Shown here piece after piece: positions 1 through 9,356 of a stretch of 64,000 bases of DNA (position 1 is its first letter; the number at the start of each line of letters is the position of its first letter). The notes under the pieces were generated by a model. That model was not told the origin of the DNA. It did no database searches and saw nothing but the letters and a program-made list of their open reading frames with translations. A program made the translations under genes and the position numbers. The DNA comes from Isochrysis galbana (lineage: Eukaryota; Haptophyta; Isochrysidales; Isochrysidaceae), in contig CM030935.1 of NCBI GenBank assembly GCA_018136815.1, positions 905,024-969,023 of the forward strand, given 5' to 3'.

Positions 1-980
1 GCACGACGAACCTGCTCCAGCAAGAGTTCAAGCCTGTCTAAGGCGGCTTCTCGTGTAGGAAGGTCGATCTTTCGTTGAGGGGCAGAGCCCAAGAGTACGC
101 TGGACGCCCGACCTGCGAAGCAGTCGAGTGCAGAGGCAGGGACGCCCAGGCTGATTGTTGAACGAATGAACGGGAGCTGTGCCTGGCACAGCGAGAGCAT
201 TCGGCGGCATGTCTCGAGGGGCTTGGACCCAGGTCGAAGCATGTTGCCCAACAAGGCAAAGAGCGATCGGCGCAGCCTCAGCCGGCAGAGGACGGCCTCG
301 AGAAGGTCCAGGCGCTCCCCATTGTTCGAGCTTGCAGACTCGCCCGAGAGAGTGCTGGCGGGTGCGGTCGCCGCCTTCTCTTCCTTCAGAGCGCAAGACG
401 CCGCCTCCTCCTCCACCAGCAGCGCTCGCAGCACATCAGAGTCCTGCACATCGTCGCGCATATCAAGACCATAGCAAGATGAGGAGAAGTCCTCCTCCTC
501 CGAGACATTGCTGCGCAATATGAGCACACGCACAGCTGCTGCGCTCCGCACCGCGCCAAGCATCACGGCGCTGAGCCGAGCGTCGCACGGTTGGCGTGTG
601 CTATGCAGCCAGTCCAGCCGGTAAACCGTCTGTACGAGCGGGAGCCCTGCGTACCACGCGACTTCTCCGCGGAGCATCTCGTCAACGATGGCAACAAGGT
701 GAGGGAGTTCGAGAGTGTGAGGCAAAGCCGCTGGAGCCGGCTGGTCCGCCGTCGCCATCCCTGCGTCCATCTGAGGGTCCATCATCTCGAGGGCTGACAT
801 GGCGTCCTGCAGCGAGAAGCACTTTCCGTGCAGCAGCTCTCCCAGGCGCATGGCATCGGCGGCGGCGTCGAGCATAGGCAGCGCGTTGCACCACTGCATC
901 GGTTGGCCGTCCACTTCCTCCTCGAGAAACGACGCTGCCGACGCCGATGAGAGGGAGAGCGAGGCGAGCTGCGACTCCAT
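1..980 (-). CDS. NAA35: N-alpha-acetyltransferase 35, NatC auxiliary subunit (MAK10), 5' part
   Basis: One open frame runs without a stop from the ATG at 980 to the left edge (326 codons, truncated by the window). Known role: NAA35/MAK10 is the large scaffold subunit of NatC, which co-translationally acetylates N-terminal Met followed by a hydrophobic residue and anchors the catalytic subunit to the ribosome. Seen: the family signature LGELLHGKCFSLQDAMSALE directly followed by MMDPQMDAGM (about residues 47-76), then a helical stretch and VSEEEDFSSSCYGLDM (about 160-175), matching the animal pattern of an EEEDF block followed by YG. No intron is needed over this stretch. The start is the first in-frame ATG, directly after a poly-G/GA-rich leader on the coding strand. 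The missing C-terminal half lies outside the window. Identification is from recognised motifs. Confidence 0.9.
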   Translation of the reverse strand, partial: MESQLASLSLSSASAASFLEEEVDGQPMQWCNALPMLDAAADAMRLGELLHGKCFSLQDAMSALEMMDPQMDAGMATADQPAPAALPHTLELPHLVAIVDEMLRGEVAWYAGLPLVQTVYRLDWLHSTRQPCDARLSAVMLGAVRSAAAVRVLILRSNVSEEEDFSSSCYGLDMRDDVQDSDVLRALLVEEEAASCALKEEKAATAPASTLSGESASSNNGERLDLLEAVLCRLRLRRSLFALLGNMLRPGSKPLETCRRMLSLCQAQLPFIRSTISLGVPASALDCFAGRASSVLLGSAPQRKIDLPTREAALDRLELLLEQVRR

Positions 981-1008
981 CGCTGGGGGGGGGGGGCTCG
1001 CTCCGCTA

Positions 1009-1067
1009 TCTCTCTCTCTCCCTCTCCCCCCCTCTCCCTCTCTCTCCCTCTCCCTCCCTCCCTCCCT

Positions 1068-1109
<42 letters not shown>

Positions 1110-1190
1110 CTCTCTCCCCCCCCCAGCTCTCTCGCCTCCCGCCCTCTCTCTCCGTCTCCTCCTCCCTCCCTCCACACTCTTTCTCTCCCC
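1009..1190. repeat. (CT)n / C-rich low-complexity tract
   Basis: Nearly uninterrupted CT dinucleotides with C-runs. It lies immediately upstream of the NAA35 start, so the coding strand reads as a GA-rich 5' leader. All reading frames across it are spurious Ser/Leu or Arg/Glu repeats. Confidence 0.9.
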
Positions 1191-1482
1191 ATTGAAGATT
1201 TCTCTTCATGGATCCTCATCTCAGTCATGGCTCTCCCTCCCTCCCACTCCCCAAATCCCCATCATCAGCAGGTCGAGAGAGGATAGAGAGCGCAGGGGAG
1301 GGAGGCGCGGGGACTAGCGGCTATTTTTAATTTAGGTAGGCGAGGGGTGTTTGGACTAAATAAACAGAAGCACAGGAGTTTTCTTGTATGATGTGCGAGA
1401 TCTAAGCCTGAGAGTGGCAACGTCGTCTATCGGTGTTTCGGAGAGCGTGGTTCCCTTGCGATGTTACCCTTCGTCTACACAA

Positions 1483-1732
1483 TGCTGCTATCTATCACTG
1501 GGCCTCAATGGATTGGGGCTAAACATGGTACCCCCGCCGAGAGAGATTTGTCTCCCTTTCGCGCGCGTCTGAGCGCGCGTGCTCTGAGTCTCTAAGAGAG
1601 TCTCTACACCCAACACAAGGTTGGACCAAAGACAGAGACCGAACAAATTTTGTCATCAAAATGGTTGTTCGAATCCTCGGAACCGCTCAAGGAAGCGGAT
1701 GTCGGACCCTACGCTTCACAACGGGTCCAACA
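1483..1732 (+). mobile_element. Copia-type LTR relic (plus-strand orientation)
   Basis: About 250 bp beginning TGCTGCTATCTATCACTGGG and ending CGGGTCCAACA. It aligns by eye along its length with the reverse complement of 30760-30997, the 5' LTR of the copia element further right; shared blocks include AAACATGGTACCCCCGCCGA and CACCCAACACAAGGTTGGA. The following bases to about 1980 also resemble that element's leader (both encode a WY..PPxRTAE.EG.WIE block), so this is an LTR plus 5' leader of a related, mostly lost copy. TG...CA ends fit an LTR. Confidence 0.7.
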
Positions 1733-2454
1733 AGCACTGTCGTCGCCTGCGTCGAGGCAGCGCGTCGATTTCCTGGCGGAAAAGCTGAAGCTTAACAGCA
1801 ATCAAAAAATTCTCTGGTGAACGGGAATCACTTCCAGCATTATCTGAACAATATAAACCTCTTTTACCCTCGGATGTGTGTTGAAGGTCTCATGGCACGA
1901 TGGTACGCCGGGCTGCCGCCAACTCGTACCGCTGAAGCTGAAGGAGTGTGGATCGAGACTCACGCCTGCAGATCTCTCAGAGGTCACTCACTCAGCGATG
2001 GTGAAAGTTATGATCTAAATCTTTTGCTACACCTTCCAAAAGCCTGGACTAAATTCTTTTGCTCATGGCTCCACAAGTTCAAGATGAAGGAAGGCACTGC
2101 CACTTCTACGACGACTCATGTTGACTTTGTCTCTGAGACCCTGGCAACTCAAGCGTGTCCGTCACCACCTCAAGCTCAAGCTGATGCTTGCTCATTCACG
2201 GATTGGAGGTTACGGATGGAACAGGAGGGACCGAACGGGACGGAAGGTAGGTGGCGGAAGGCACGGCATTTCGGCCATTGGCGGGCGGGACGGGCAGACC
2301 ATCTTCCATGGTTGGAGGATGGATGGCGGGCAGTGGCGAGGGCGAGCGCGAAGACGGAGCGGACATAGTGGATCGCGAGGGTGAGTGGGTGAGTAGATTT
2401 GGTTGGTGTTGTAAGATTGCTTGTTACGGAACCTACTTTTATAAGTGGGGGTCA
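1733..2454. other. Copia leader remnant and unassigned DNA
   Basis: The first 250 bases retain similarity to the leader between LTR and gag of the copia element at 27.7-31.0 kb. From about 2000 to 2454 there are open frames in several phases, but none shows a recognisable motif or credible start context. No gene is called here. Confidence 0.4.
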
Positions 2455-2830
2455 ATGGGGGCCTCGCGCCCCCCTCTCTCCATCGCGGACACCCCCCGGG
2501 GTGGGCCCGTACAATCAACCCCAGCCCCTGCCCTTTGGCAGGGGCTGGGCAATCAACACTCTGGCCCAGACCCCTAGTGGGCGCGGGCCGAGACTCGCAC
2601 TCCCACGCCCAGCATGGGCCTGCCCTCGAGCTGACTCCCCCCCCTCCCCTGGTCGCCAGGCATACAGAGGCCACTGGGAGGCTCCAATGGCCAGCGTGGC
2701 AAGCGTGGGAGAGGCAGGGGGGGCCAGGGGCTGAGCCCCAGCCTCCACTGCCCCCTGAGCTGCCCTTGCTGGCCCTCTGGGAGCCCCCAAAGGCCCTCTG
2801 AGAGCAGGCCGTGGCGCGCCGCATGGCGAC
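2455..2830. repeat. GC-rich dispersed repeat, copy 1
   Basis: Begins GGCCTCGCGCCCCCCTCTCT and continues through CCATCGCGGACACCCC. It shares long blocks with 4199-4530, notably CCCCAGCCTCCACTGCCCCC followed by TGAGCTG, and CCCTCTGGGAGCCC against CCCTCTCGGGGGACCC. On the minus strand both copies can be read as a related Ala/Gly/Pro-rich peptide, so it might be degenerate coding DNA of a mobile element. Copy 2 abuts a LINE ORF1 relic; whether the repeat belongs to that LINE family cannot be decided from two copies. Confidence 0.6.
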
Positions 2831-3676
2831 GCGCCGCAGGGAGAGGGGCGGAGGAGAATGGAGAGAGGGAGAGGGGGGAATTTGCGCCCCCCCCGATGGA
2901 GTGCGGTAAGAAACGGGCCCCGTTTGCGTTAGCAAACGGGCGAAGGGGGGCGGCTGGCGACAGGAGGGGCGAGAAGAAGGGAGTGGCTCAAGACGTCCCT
3001 GTGGCAGGTATCGGGGGGCGCAGTCATTTATTTCTTCGAGGACTGCTCGCGGCGCGAGCTGTAAGTAAGGGCCGTTCTGCTTCACGACGAGAGGTCCCTC
3101 CCCCCCCCCCCGGTGTTTTTCCCCGGAGAGTCGGCCGGCGTCGACCGGTCCGCCTCGATGGGTTTTCCCTCATTGTAACTTGTGGGGAGTTATAATGGGA
3201 GCCGGGGGTTTGCGAGGGGGGAGATTTGAAGGGATGCATATGTGTATGTGTCTGTGCCAGCACTTCAAGGCGTGCGGGCAAGTGCGCTGAGGGGTGTCGT
3301 GATAGTACCGGGCTAGTGGGAGTAGTGGTACTAACGCTCAGTTGTTTTATTATTATTATTATTAAGATTGCTTGTTACGACGGAGCGAGAGCGAGAGCGA
3401 GAACGAGGGAGCGAGGAGCGACTGGGGCGAGGGACGAGGGCGACAGAGGCCGACAGGGTCACAACCGACGAGTCCGACAACAATCCGAGACACGCACACT
3501 CGACTTTCACCCAACATTCCTCCACACTAACGTATCTTTCTCCACTTGGGCGGGGAAGACACAGAAGGAAGGAAACAAGGAAGAGAAAGCCGACAAGAGA
3601 GCGACGATGCGACGGAAGAGCCGACGGCGAACGGCGGTTACCGCGAACGAGTAGGTAGAAAGTAAGGAGGGAAGAA
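2831..3676. other. Intergenic, low-complexity; no gene seen
   Basis: Contains G/C runs, a GAGCGA microsatellite-like stretch near 3380-3420 and an ATT-type run near 3345-3365. Open frames in all phases are Arg/Gly/Pro rich and carry no family motifs. The short string TAAGATTGCTTGTTACG occurs both at about 2409 and 3364, suggesting duplicated flanks of a small insertion. Confidence 0.4.
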
Positions 3677-4198
3677 AAACTATTGTTATAGTTTGAACTA
3701 TGGAGCGTGCCGCGACCGCTCCCGAGCCCCAGGCGACCCTCGCCACCGCGCCCCACCTGGGACGCCCCACGCCGCCCGAGGCGGCTCGTCAGAAAGCCCT
3801 CTCAGAGCCCATCCAACCCATCCAAACCACACCCGCGCAAGCGCGCGGGGTGGCGAGCACTGGCACCGAACAGGTTGCCACCATGGCTCTGCGCATCATG
3901 CAGGGGGTCTTGGATCTTGGAGACCCCCTCCAACAGTGGGAAACCCTCCCCCCCCAAGAGTACCTCATGTGGGAGGGCAGCTGAGCTGCCCTCCCCATGG
4001 TGGAAACCTCTACCATCAGTGCACCCAACATGGGAGGGCACTTCACAACCATCAACCCCATACGGAGAGCACCCCATGCCTCTGTTTTCCAATTTGTTGA
4101 CACAATTCTCGTCTTCACCGGGAGAGAATAAGCAACAAGACCGTATTCCTCTTTGTCGCCGTGCCCATCATCAACTATCCGTAAAACTGATAGGGTCA
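3677..4198 (+). pseudogene. LINE 5' end with ORF1 start, relic (family with AAACTAT hairpin)
   Basis: Starts with the hairpin AAACTATTGTTATAGTTT (3677-3694), followed by an ATG at 3700 opening a Pro/Ala-rich frame MERAATAPEP. The copy at 25837 begins identically (same hairpin, MERAPTAPT), and the intact LINE at 43752 starts MERAAAPLL after a similar hairpin. Further shared motifs are the segments around 3995-4040 and 26150-26200 (CATGGTGGAAACCTCTACC against CATGGAGGCAACTCCTACC). The frame is broken by stops after about 95 codons, and no endonuclease or RT follows. It is a 5' fragment of a non-LTR retrotransposon. Confidence 0.65.
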
Positions 4199-4530
4199 TG
4201 GGGGCCCCATGCCCCCCTTCCTCCATCGCAGACACCCCCTGGGTGGGCCTGTGGCAGGGGCTGAGCTGACATCACTCTGGCACAGGCCCTCGCCGAGCGC
4301 GCACCGCGCGCCGCACGCATTCGCCTGCACTGGCCCCTGATCGTACTGACCCCCCACTCCACCACTGAGCCACAGACCACTTGAGCCGCCAGGAGGGCAC
4401 CCAGGACCAGCGAGGCCAGCGAGGGAGAGGCAGGAGAGGCCAGGGGCCCAGCCCCAGCCTCCACTGCCCCCTGAGCTGGCCCAGCTGGCCCTCTCGGGGG
4501 ACCCGAGGGTCCCCTCAGAGGGGTGCCATG
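4199..4530. repeat. GC-rich dispersed repeat, copy 2
   Basis: Second copy of the repeat at 2455-2830. It begins GGGGCCCCATGCCCCCCTTC, continues with CCATCGCAGACACCCCC and GGTGGGCCTGTGGCAGGGGC, and ends near GGGTCCCCTCAGAGGGGTG. Divergence by eye is substantial, so these are old copies. Confidence 0.6.
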
Positions 4531-5619
4531 GCGCGCGCAGGCATCGCACGCCCGTAAGAGAACGAAGAGAACCGCGAGAAAAGAACGACAAAAAAACGAC
4601 GCGATCTGACCCAAGAAAAGGTAAGACTCACGCCTGTTTACGGTATGTTTACAAGCCGACACCCCGAGCGACACATAAATGCCGTGAAAACGCGGAGATA
4701 CTTGAAAAAGACGCGAGAAGAGGGGGCCGAGACCTCTCAAGGGCACGAAGTGTCACATGCAACAGGCGTTTACGTTTGTTTTGCCACAAGAACACCACAT
4801 CAGACATCAGCAGGTCTGCCCCAGCCCACCCCCTGCACTTGGCCCGTTGTAGTGCACGCGCCCCCCCCCCCCCCCCCCCATACCAAAGACAAAGGAATGA
4901 AGGGGGTGGTGTAAGGGAGTGAGTAAACTGGGGTATAGGCGATGTCGTAAGTGAGTACCGTGAGTACGTGGACCTGTATAGCTAGCGTGAGTAGCCCGAA
5001 TCTTCAGATGTTTTATGTCGCCGTGCCCATCATCTTAATCGCAGTGCTTTGGCACTTGGCGACGGTATCTTTGGCCCGTCTTGCTCCGGTAACCCTTCTC
5101 TCAGGTGTAATCCTCACGACAGCGTACTACTGGTCGAGAGGCACATGAGATAAAGTTGCGCAAGCTTGCCGAAGAGACCTCTCAGTAGACGGGAGCCGCG
5201 CCTGAGCGCCTCTCGATTCGAGGATGAAGCACTCCTCCCGTCTATTTTTGCGCCTCAACTTGGACGATCGACCCGCTCGAGTGGAGAGAGGGGGCGGGGC
5301 TCGTGCCCCCCCATGGGTGAACCAAGTATAAACTTAGTTGACGATTGCTTCTCAGGAGTCGAGGAATCTTTTGAATAGCATATGCAACATCTCGATATGC
5401 GATATGGAATTCCGGGCAATAGGCACCGCCACGCATTCGAGTGACGCACACACGTGCTGCGACTAGCAACAACAGCATTCACTAGCGTTATACAACTAAC
5501 ATTGGATGTGCCACACGCGCGAACGGCTTTTGATTGTTCGATGCTAGCTCATCCCTATGTGGGGAACAGGAAGCATGCGCTCTAGCACGCCCCAACGACC
5601 ATTCCCTCTGCTGGGGTGA
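4531..5619. other. Intergenic; no gene seen
   Basis: Contains a poly-C run of about 19 bases at 4861-4879. A 65-codon frame at 4951-5148 encodes a hydrophobic stretch (MFYVAVPIILIAVLW...), but it has no family motif and shares the string TGTCGCCGTGCCCATCAT with position 4156, so it is probably repeat-derived. Nothing else can be supported. Confidence 0.4.
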
Positions 5620-7567
5620 CTAATCATGCTCGGGGTGCCGAGCTAGTTCGTGATGTACTCGGTGGCTAGCATCGCGGGCTGGCGCACGTGCCACGGCCTG
5701 ATTGCTGCTGCGGTTGAGCTCCATGTACTTGATCCGGTAAAGCCACGCGAAGGCGAGCGAGGATTGGGCGGCTCGCCTATTGGAGGGAAAGGTGCAGAGA
5801 AGCACGATGATACCCAAAATACCCAAAGCACAGGCGAAGATTAAACTCTCATCGCTAAGCCTCGCAGCCCCTCTGTGCACGAGAGTGCTATGCGCGTCAT
5901 CGGGGCTGTGAACGCCGTGCAATGACACGGGCGCGACAGATGTAGGCGAAAACAACGGTAAGGGGTGCAGAGGGGGCGTAAAATATGATGGTGGCAGAGG
6001 GTGTTTGTGGAGGGGTCGTGGAGGGGGAGAATATGGGGCCGGTGGAGGGGTACTTGTAGGGGGTGGTGGGCGGGGCACAAGCGCAGCAGGAGTAAAGGTC
6101 TGCGGCCAAATCTCCTTGGCGACAAAGCCACAGTTGATGCTCTCTCGCCATTGGCCTCGTCCGGCCACGTGAAGGCTCTCCTCGCACTCGGGTGGCAGCG
6201 GATAGCCGAAGCAAACATAATCCGGGAGAAAGATCCAACACAATACCACCACATTGGCATGCGCCTGCAGAACGTGAACCGGGTTGGGGCGGTGACGTGA
6301 AGCGGGACATGAAGCACATCTATGTAAGCAAGGCTATCTGATGGAGGCTCAAGGTCATTTTGCGAGTGAAAGATTCGTAAATATTCTGCCGCAAATCCTT
6401 GGAACGGATCGCAAAGGAGTCGAACATCCCATCACCACGTGCTGCGCACCTTCTCTTTCATTGCCGTCCGCCCTTGGTATCCGCTTTCAGAATCGGATCC
6501 TTCGTGGGCCCGACCGCTTTCTACGTACTTCCAGGCCTTCCGCACATTATCTGGCCAAATAATCTCTATAAAGGTATGCTCGTCATAGGCCGCAAACCCG
6601 TCAACTCGAGCTCGTATCTCATTCCAACCCTGTTGTGACAAAGGAGGGATCTACATCTGAGACGCTCACGCCTCGTGCTTTCCAAGGTGAGGTATCGCTT
6701 TTTGTTCATACAGCAAGCTCACTCCGACAGGAGATGATCGACCGCGCAAGGAAGACAGGCCGCACCTCGCTGAAATGCTCCAGCCGTCCGATGAAGTCGA
6801 TTTGCGCACTAGGGTATTCCGGTGGGCGTCTGTTCACAGCCTGCCGCACGAACATGAGCTGCGAGCGCACGTGCATGTCGTCCGCCGCGCCCTCTGGCTT
6901 ACATCGACCAAGCCGGCCGAAGAGCGTATCCTCGATGTACGCTTCGGCTTGCTTGTCCGCGGGATCGGAGACATTAAATGCATAAAAGGGACATTTCTCT
7001 GTTCCCCTTTGGGCCACCTTCTGGGTACCAGTGTTGGAGACGTTGTTCCAGCGGGATGCGCGCTCGGAGAAGCCGGCGACGAAATGGCTAACGGGCTCCC
7101 GAACAAAGGTGAAGCTGAAGGGCGCGAGCTCCGGCCGTGGTGTCGAGCCATCCCCCATGCGCACCAGGTTGCCGCAAATGCCCTGTGTGTTTGCCTTCCA
7201 CACCTGCAGAGCCGCCAGAGCTTCAGGAATGGGAGCTGCAGCTTGCTCACGGGCTGGGTGGGCGCCACTCGCACGAGCGAATCTCATACAACTGCTGCAG
7301 TCTTCTCCTGGGTTCCAGCTCTCGCACCTGCAGGTAGCGCACCCTCCTCCCCTTCAGTACGGTCTCACAGTCCATGTAGATGGGAGGCACCATCCTTCCG
7401 CCGCCGTAGAAGTGAGAGAGATAGTCGTCGGTCGCGTTGGCCGGCGAGCGGACGAGCAGCGGATGGCTAAATAGCCACTCGCGCTGAGCCGCGCTCCAGC
7501 GTATGCGCAAGCCGGACAGCTCCGCACCTTGCAACTCCACCTCCGACGCCGGCACGGGCGGGCTCAT
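5620..7567 (-). CDS. Algal-type sulfotransferase family protein, four exons
   Basis: Proposed CDS: complement of 7328-7567, 6766-7203, 6450-6629 and 5620-6264, 500 residues; all three introns (124, 136, 185 bp) are phase 0 and GT-AG. Joined motifs: RVRYLQ/VWKANTQ (start of the nucleotide-binding fold), FTFVREPVSHFVAGF (3'-phosphate-binding-type region), DFIGRLEHFSE/GWNEI, and CWIFLPDYVCFGYPLPPEC near the end of the catalytic domain. Known: such enzymes transfer sulfate from PAPS to glycans or other acceptors, usually in the Golgi lumen. The usual Ser of the RxPxxRFxSGY-type motif is Ala here. After the catalytic domain come a Pro-rich linker and a hydrophobic helix (SLIFACALGILGIIVLLCTF) with a basic tail, an unusual C-terminal anchor. 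Start: ATG at 7567, the first in frame. Function is family level; the acceptor is unknown. Confidence 0.75.
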
Positions 7568-7952
7568 CCTGCCGCCTTGGTGCGTCGGGCTATTGCCACA
7601 CTGGAGGCTGGCGCTTGTTGGACAAGACGCTTTTCGATAGGGTTGTTAGAGAGTGAACGGTGCCCTACCTCAAAGTTTGAGGAGACGTCGAGGCTTCATA
7701 GATAGTGAGCTTTATAGTTTACGTAAGTGAACCCCAACGGAGCAGCGAGGCGCGAAGACCGGAGAAAAGAAAACGGTAGGCCCCCCCCCCGGGGGGAAGG
7801 CCGACGCTCCCTTCTTTGCTCCTCGTCGCGCGCCGCTCGCCCCGCTCCAACACACACACACACACACACACCACAAGCCCACATCGCTATGGCGGCCACC
7901 CCAACCCAGCCCGTGCCCACCCACCGACGCCGCCGCCGACGACGACTCGCCT
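7568..7952. other. Upstream region of the sulfotransferase; no gene seen
   Basis: GC-rich with a C/G run (7780-7796) and an (AC)n microsatellite at 7850-7872. No credible coding frame. It should contain the sulfotransferase promoter, but no recognisable core element stands out. Confidence 0.4.
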
Positions 7953-8215
7953 CTGCTCGTCGAGGCTGAGTATTTTGGCGCGATGCTTACCGCCAAAGAT
8001 CTCATCTTTATTCGGGACCTCATCACAGATCTCGGCATTCTTCTTAATGGCCCTTCGATCGTTTACTCGGATTCCAAGTCCGCCGTTGACATGGCTTTTG
8101 ATCCGGTGGCTTTCAAGAAGACTAAGCATATCTTGCGTGCAGGAGCCTTTTTGCGCGACCTCGTCGCTAAACAGGTCCTCACGCTCAAGCACGTCAAAGG
8201 GCATCAGATGGTTGG
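7953..8215 (+). pseudogene. Copia (Ty1) RNase H fragment
   Basis: In one frame the segment reads LLVEAEYFGAMLTAKDLIF, then LLNGPSIVYSDSKSAVDMAF, then KKTKHILRAGAFLRDL and VLTLKHVKGHQMV. This is the classic end of a copia polyprotein: the EAEY block, the catalytic-region YSDSKSA block, the KRTKHI block and the final HV..... strand. No reverse transcriptase precedes it and no LTR follows, so it is an isolated relic about 260 bp long. Confidence 0.8.
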
Positions 8216-9356
8216 TGAGTCCGTGAGTCGGTGGGCTGTGGGGTGTGGCGGCAATGCTGCGTGCTCCTGATGTTCTCAGGATCGTTGTCCGTCATTGTTC
8301 GCTGCGTCGCTGCACTCTAGCAGCCTAGACTCCCTCCCTGAGGGAAAAGTTCTTTGTAGGTCTAACAATCTCTTACCTCTTACAACACAACACACCAACA
8401 CACTAGGGCCACTAGGAGCGCCTCGCCGCCCCATTGATTGCCCTTCGTTCGCGCCGTTCGTCCCCAGTCCAAAGTCCAAACACCCAGCAAATGGAGTTGC
8501 CCGACCCCATCGTCAAGAATTTCATTCACCCGACCCCCGGCCACCGGTGGGGAGGAGGGCCAAAGCGCCGCGCTAGCCGCTCGCGACGGAGTGGCTCAGA
8601 GCCCTCCGGCCACGCGCTCGACTCGACAGACGGATAGGTTGCCGGTTAGCGGCATAAGCATAAAGGTGATCACCATTTTTCTATCTCCTCGGCTAGATTA
8701 CGCCAGCGCTATGCACGACAGACAATAGTAGATAGTAGCACGATCATCCCCGTCACATCCACATGTCTCCGCCCCTCAATCCCCAGCACACAGCATACAT
8801 ACATATCAAACAAAAAAGCGCTCCTCACGCACAAGCGTCCTCAACCCTTGCACTACATTCATAGACGAATAGGTGCGAGGGCCGCCTTCGAGATCCAAGT
8901 AGCTTGGCCACTTGCTCAAGGGCATTCCTCTCGTGATCGAACGTCAAGGACATGCCTCTCGCGATCGAACTCTGATCCAAGTAGCTTGGCCACTTGCTCA
9001 AGGGCATTCCTCTCGTGATCGAACTTCAAGGACATGCCTCTCGCGATCGAACTCTACTTGCTCGCTGCTCCTTGTGCACCAACGCTGCTCCAACTCTAAC
9101 TACCATCCCTCGCGCAAGATCTATCAACCACAACGTTGCAACACGCTCAGCTTTTCAATTTTCGAGAGCGCTCTCCGCACCGCCGGCAGACATCATCAAA
9201 ACGGAGCGCGAACCGCGCGGGGGGCACCAAATTCCAATGGCGAGATGCAAATGAGCCAAGCGATTAGGTTGAGGGGAGTCTTGTGTCCCAAAGCTGTGAA
9301 GCGAACAGCAGGCTGATGGAGGATTTGCAGGCCGCATGCGCGCCAAAGATGTGCTA
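8216..9356. other. Intergenic with an 82-bp tandem duplication; no gene seen
   Basis: Apart from the tandem duplication listed separately, I see only short frames without motifs. The 3' end of the receptor gene lies at 9357 on the minus strand, so the right part is its 3' flank. Confidence 0.4.
8892..9055. repeat. Tandem duplication, two 82-bp units
   Basis: Unit 1 (8892-8973) and unit 2 (8974-9055) both start GATCCAAGTAGCTTGGCCAC and end GCGATCGAACTCT; they differ at about one position (GAACGTCAAGG against GAACTTCAAGG). Inside each unit CTCTCGTGATCGAAC and CTCTCGCGATCGAAC form a smaller internal repeat. The near-identity indicates a recent duplication. Confidence 0.95.

Noticed and set aside
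2210-3085. 291-codon minus-strand frame
   Set aside because: Pro/Arg/Ser-rich frame across a dispersed repeat; no motif and no codon pattern of a host gene.
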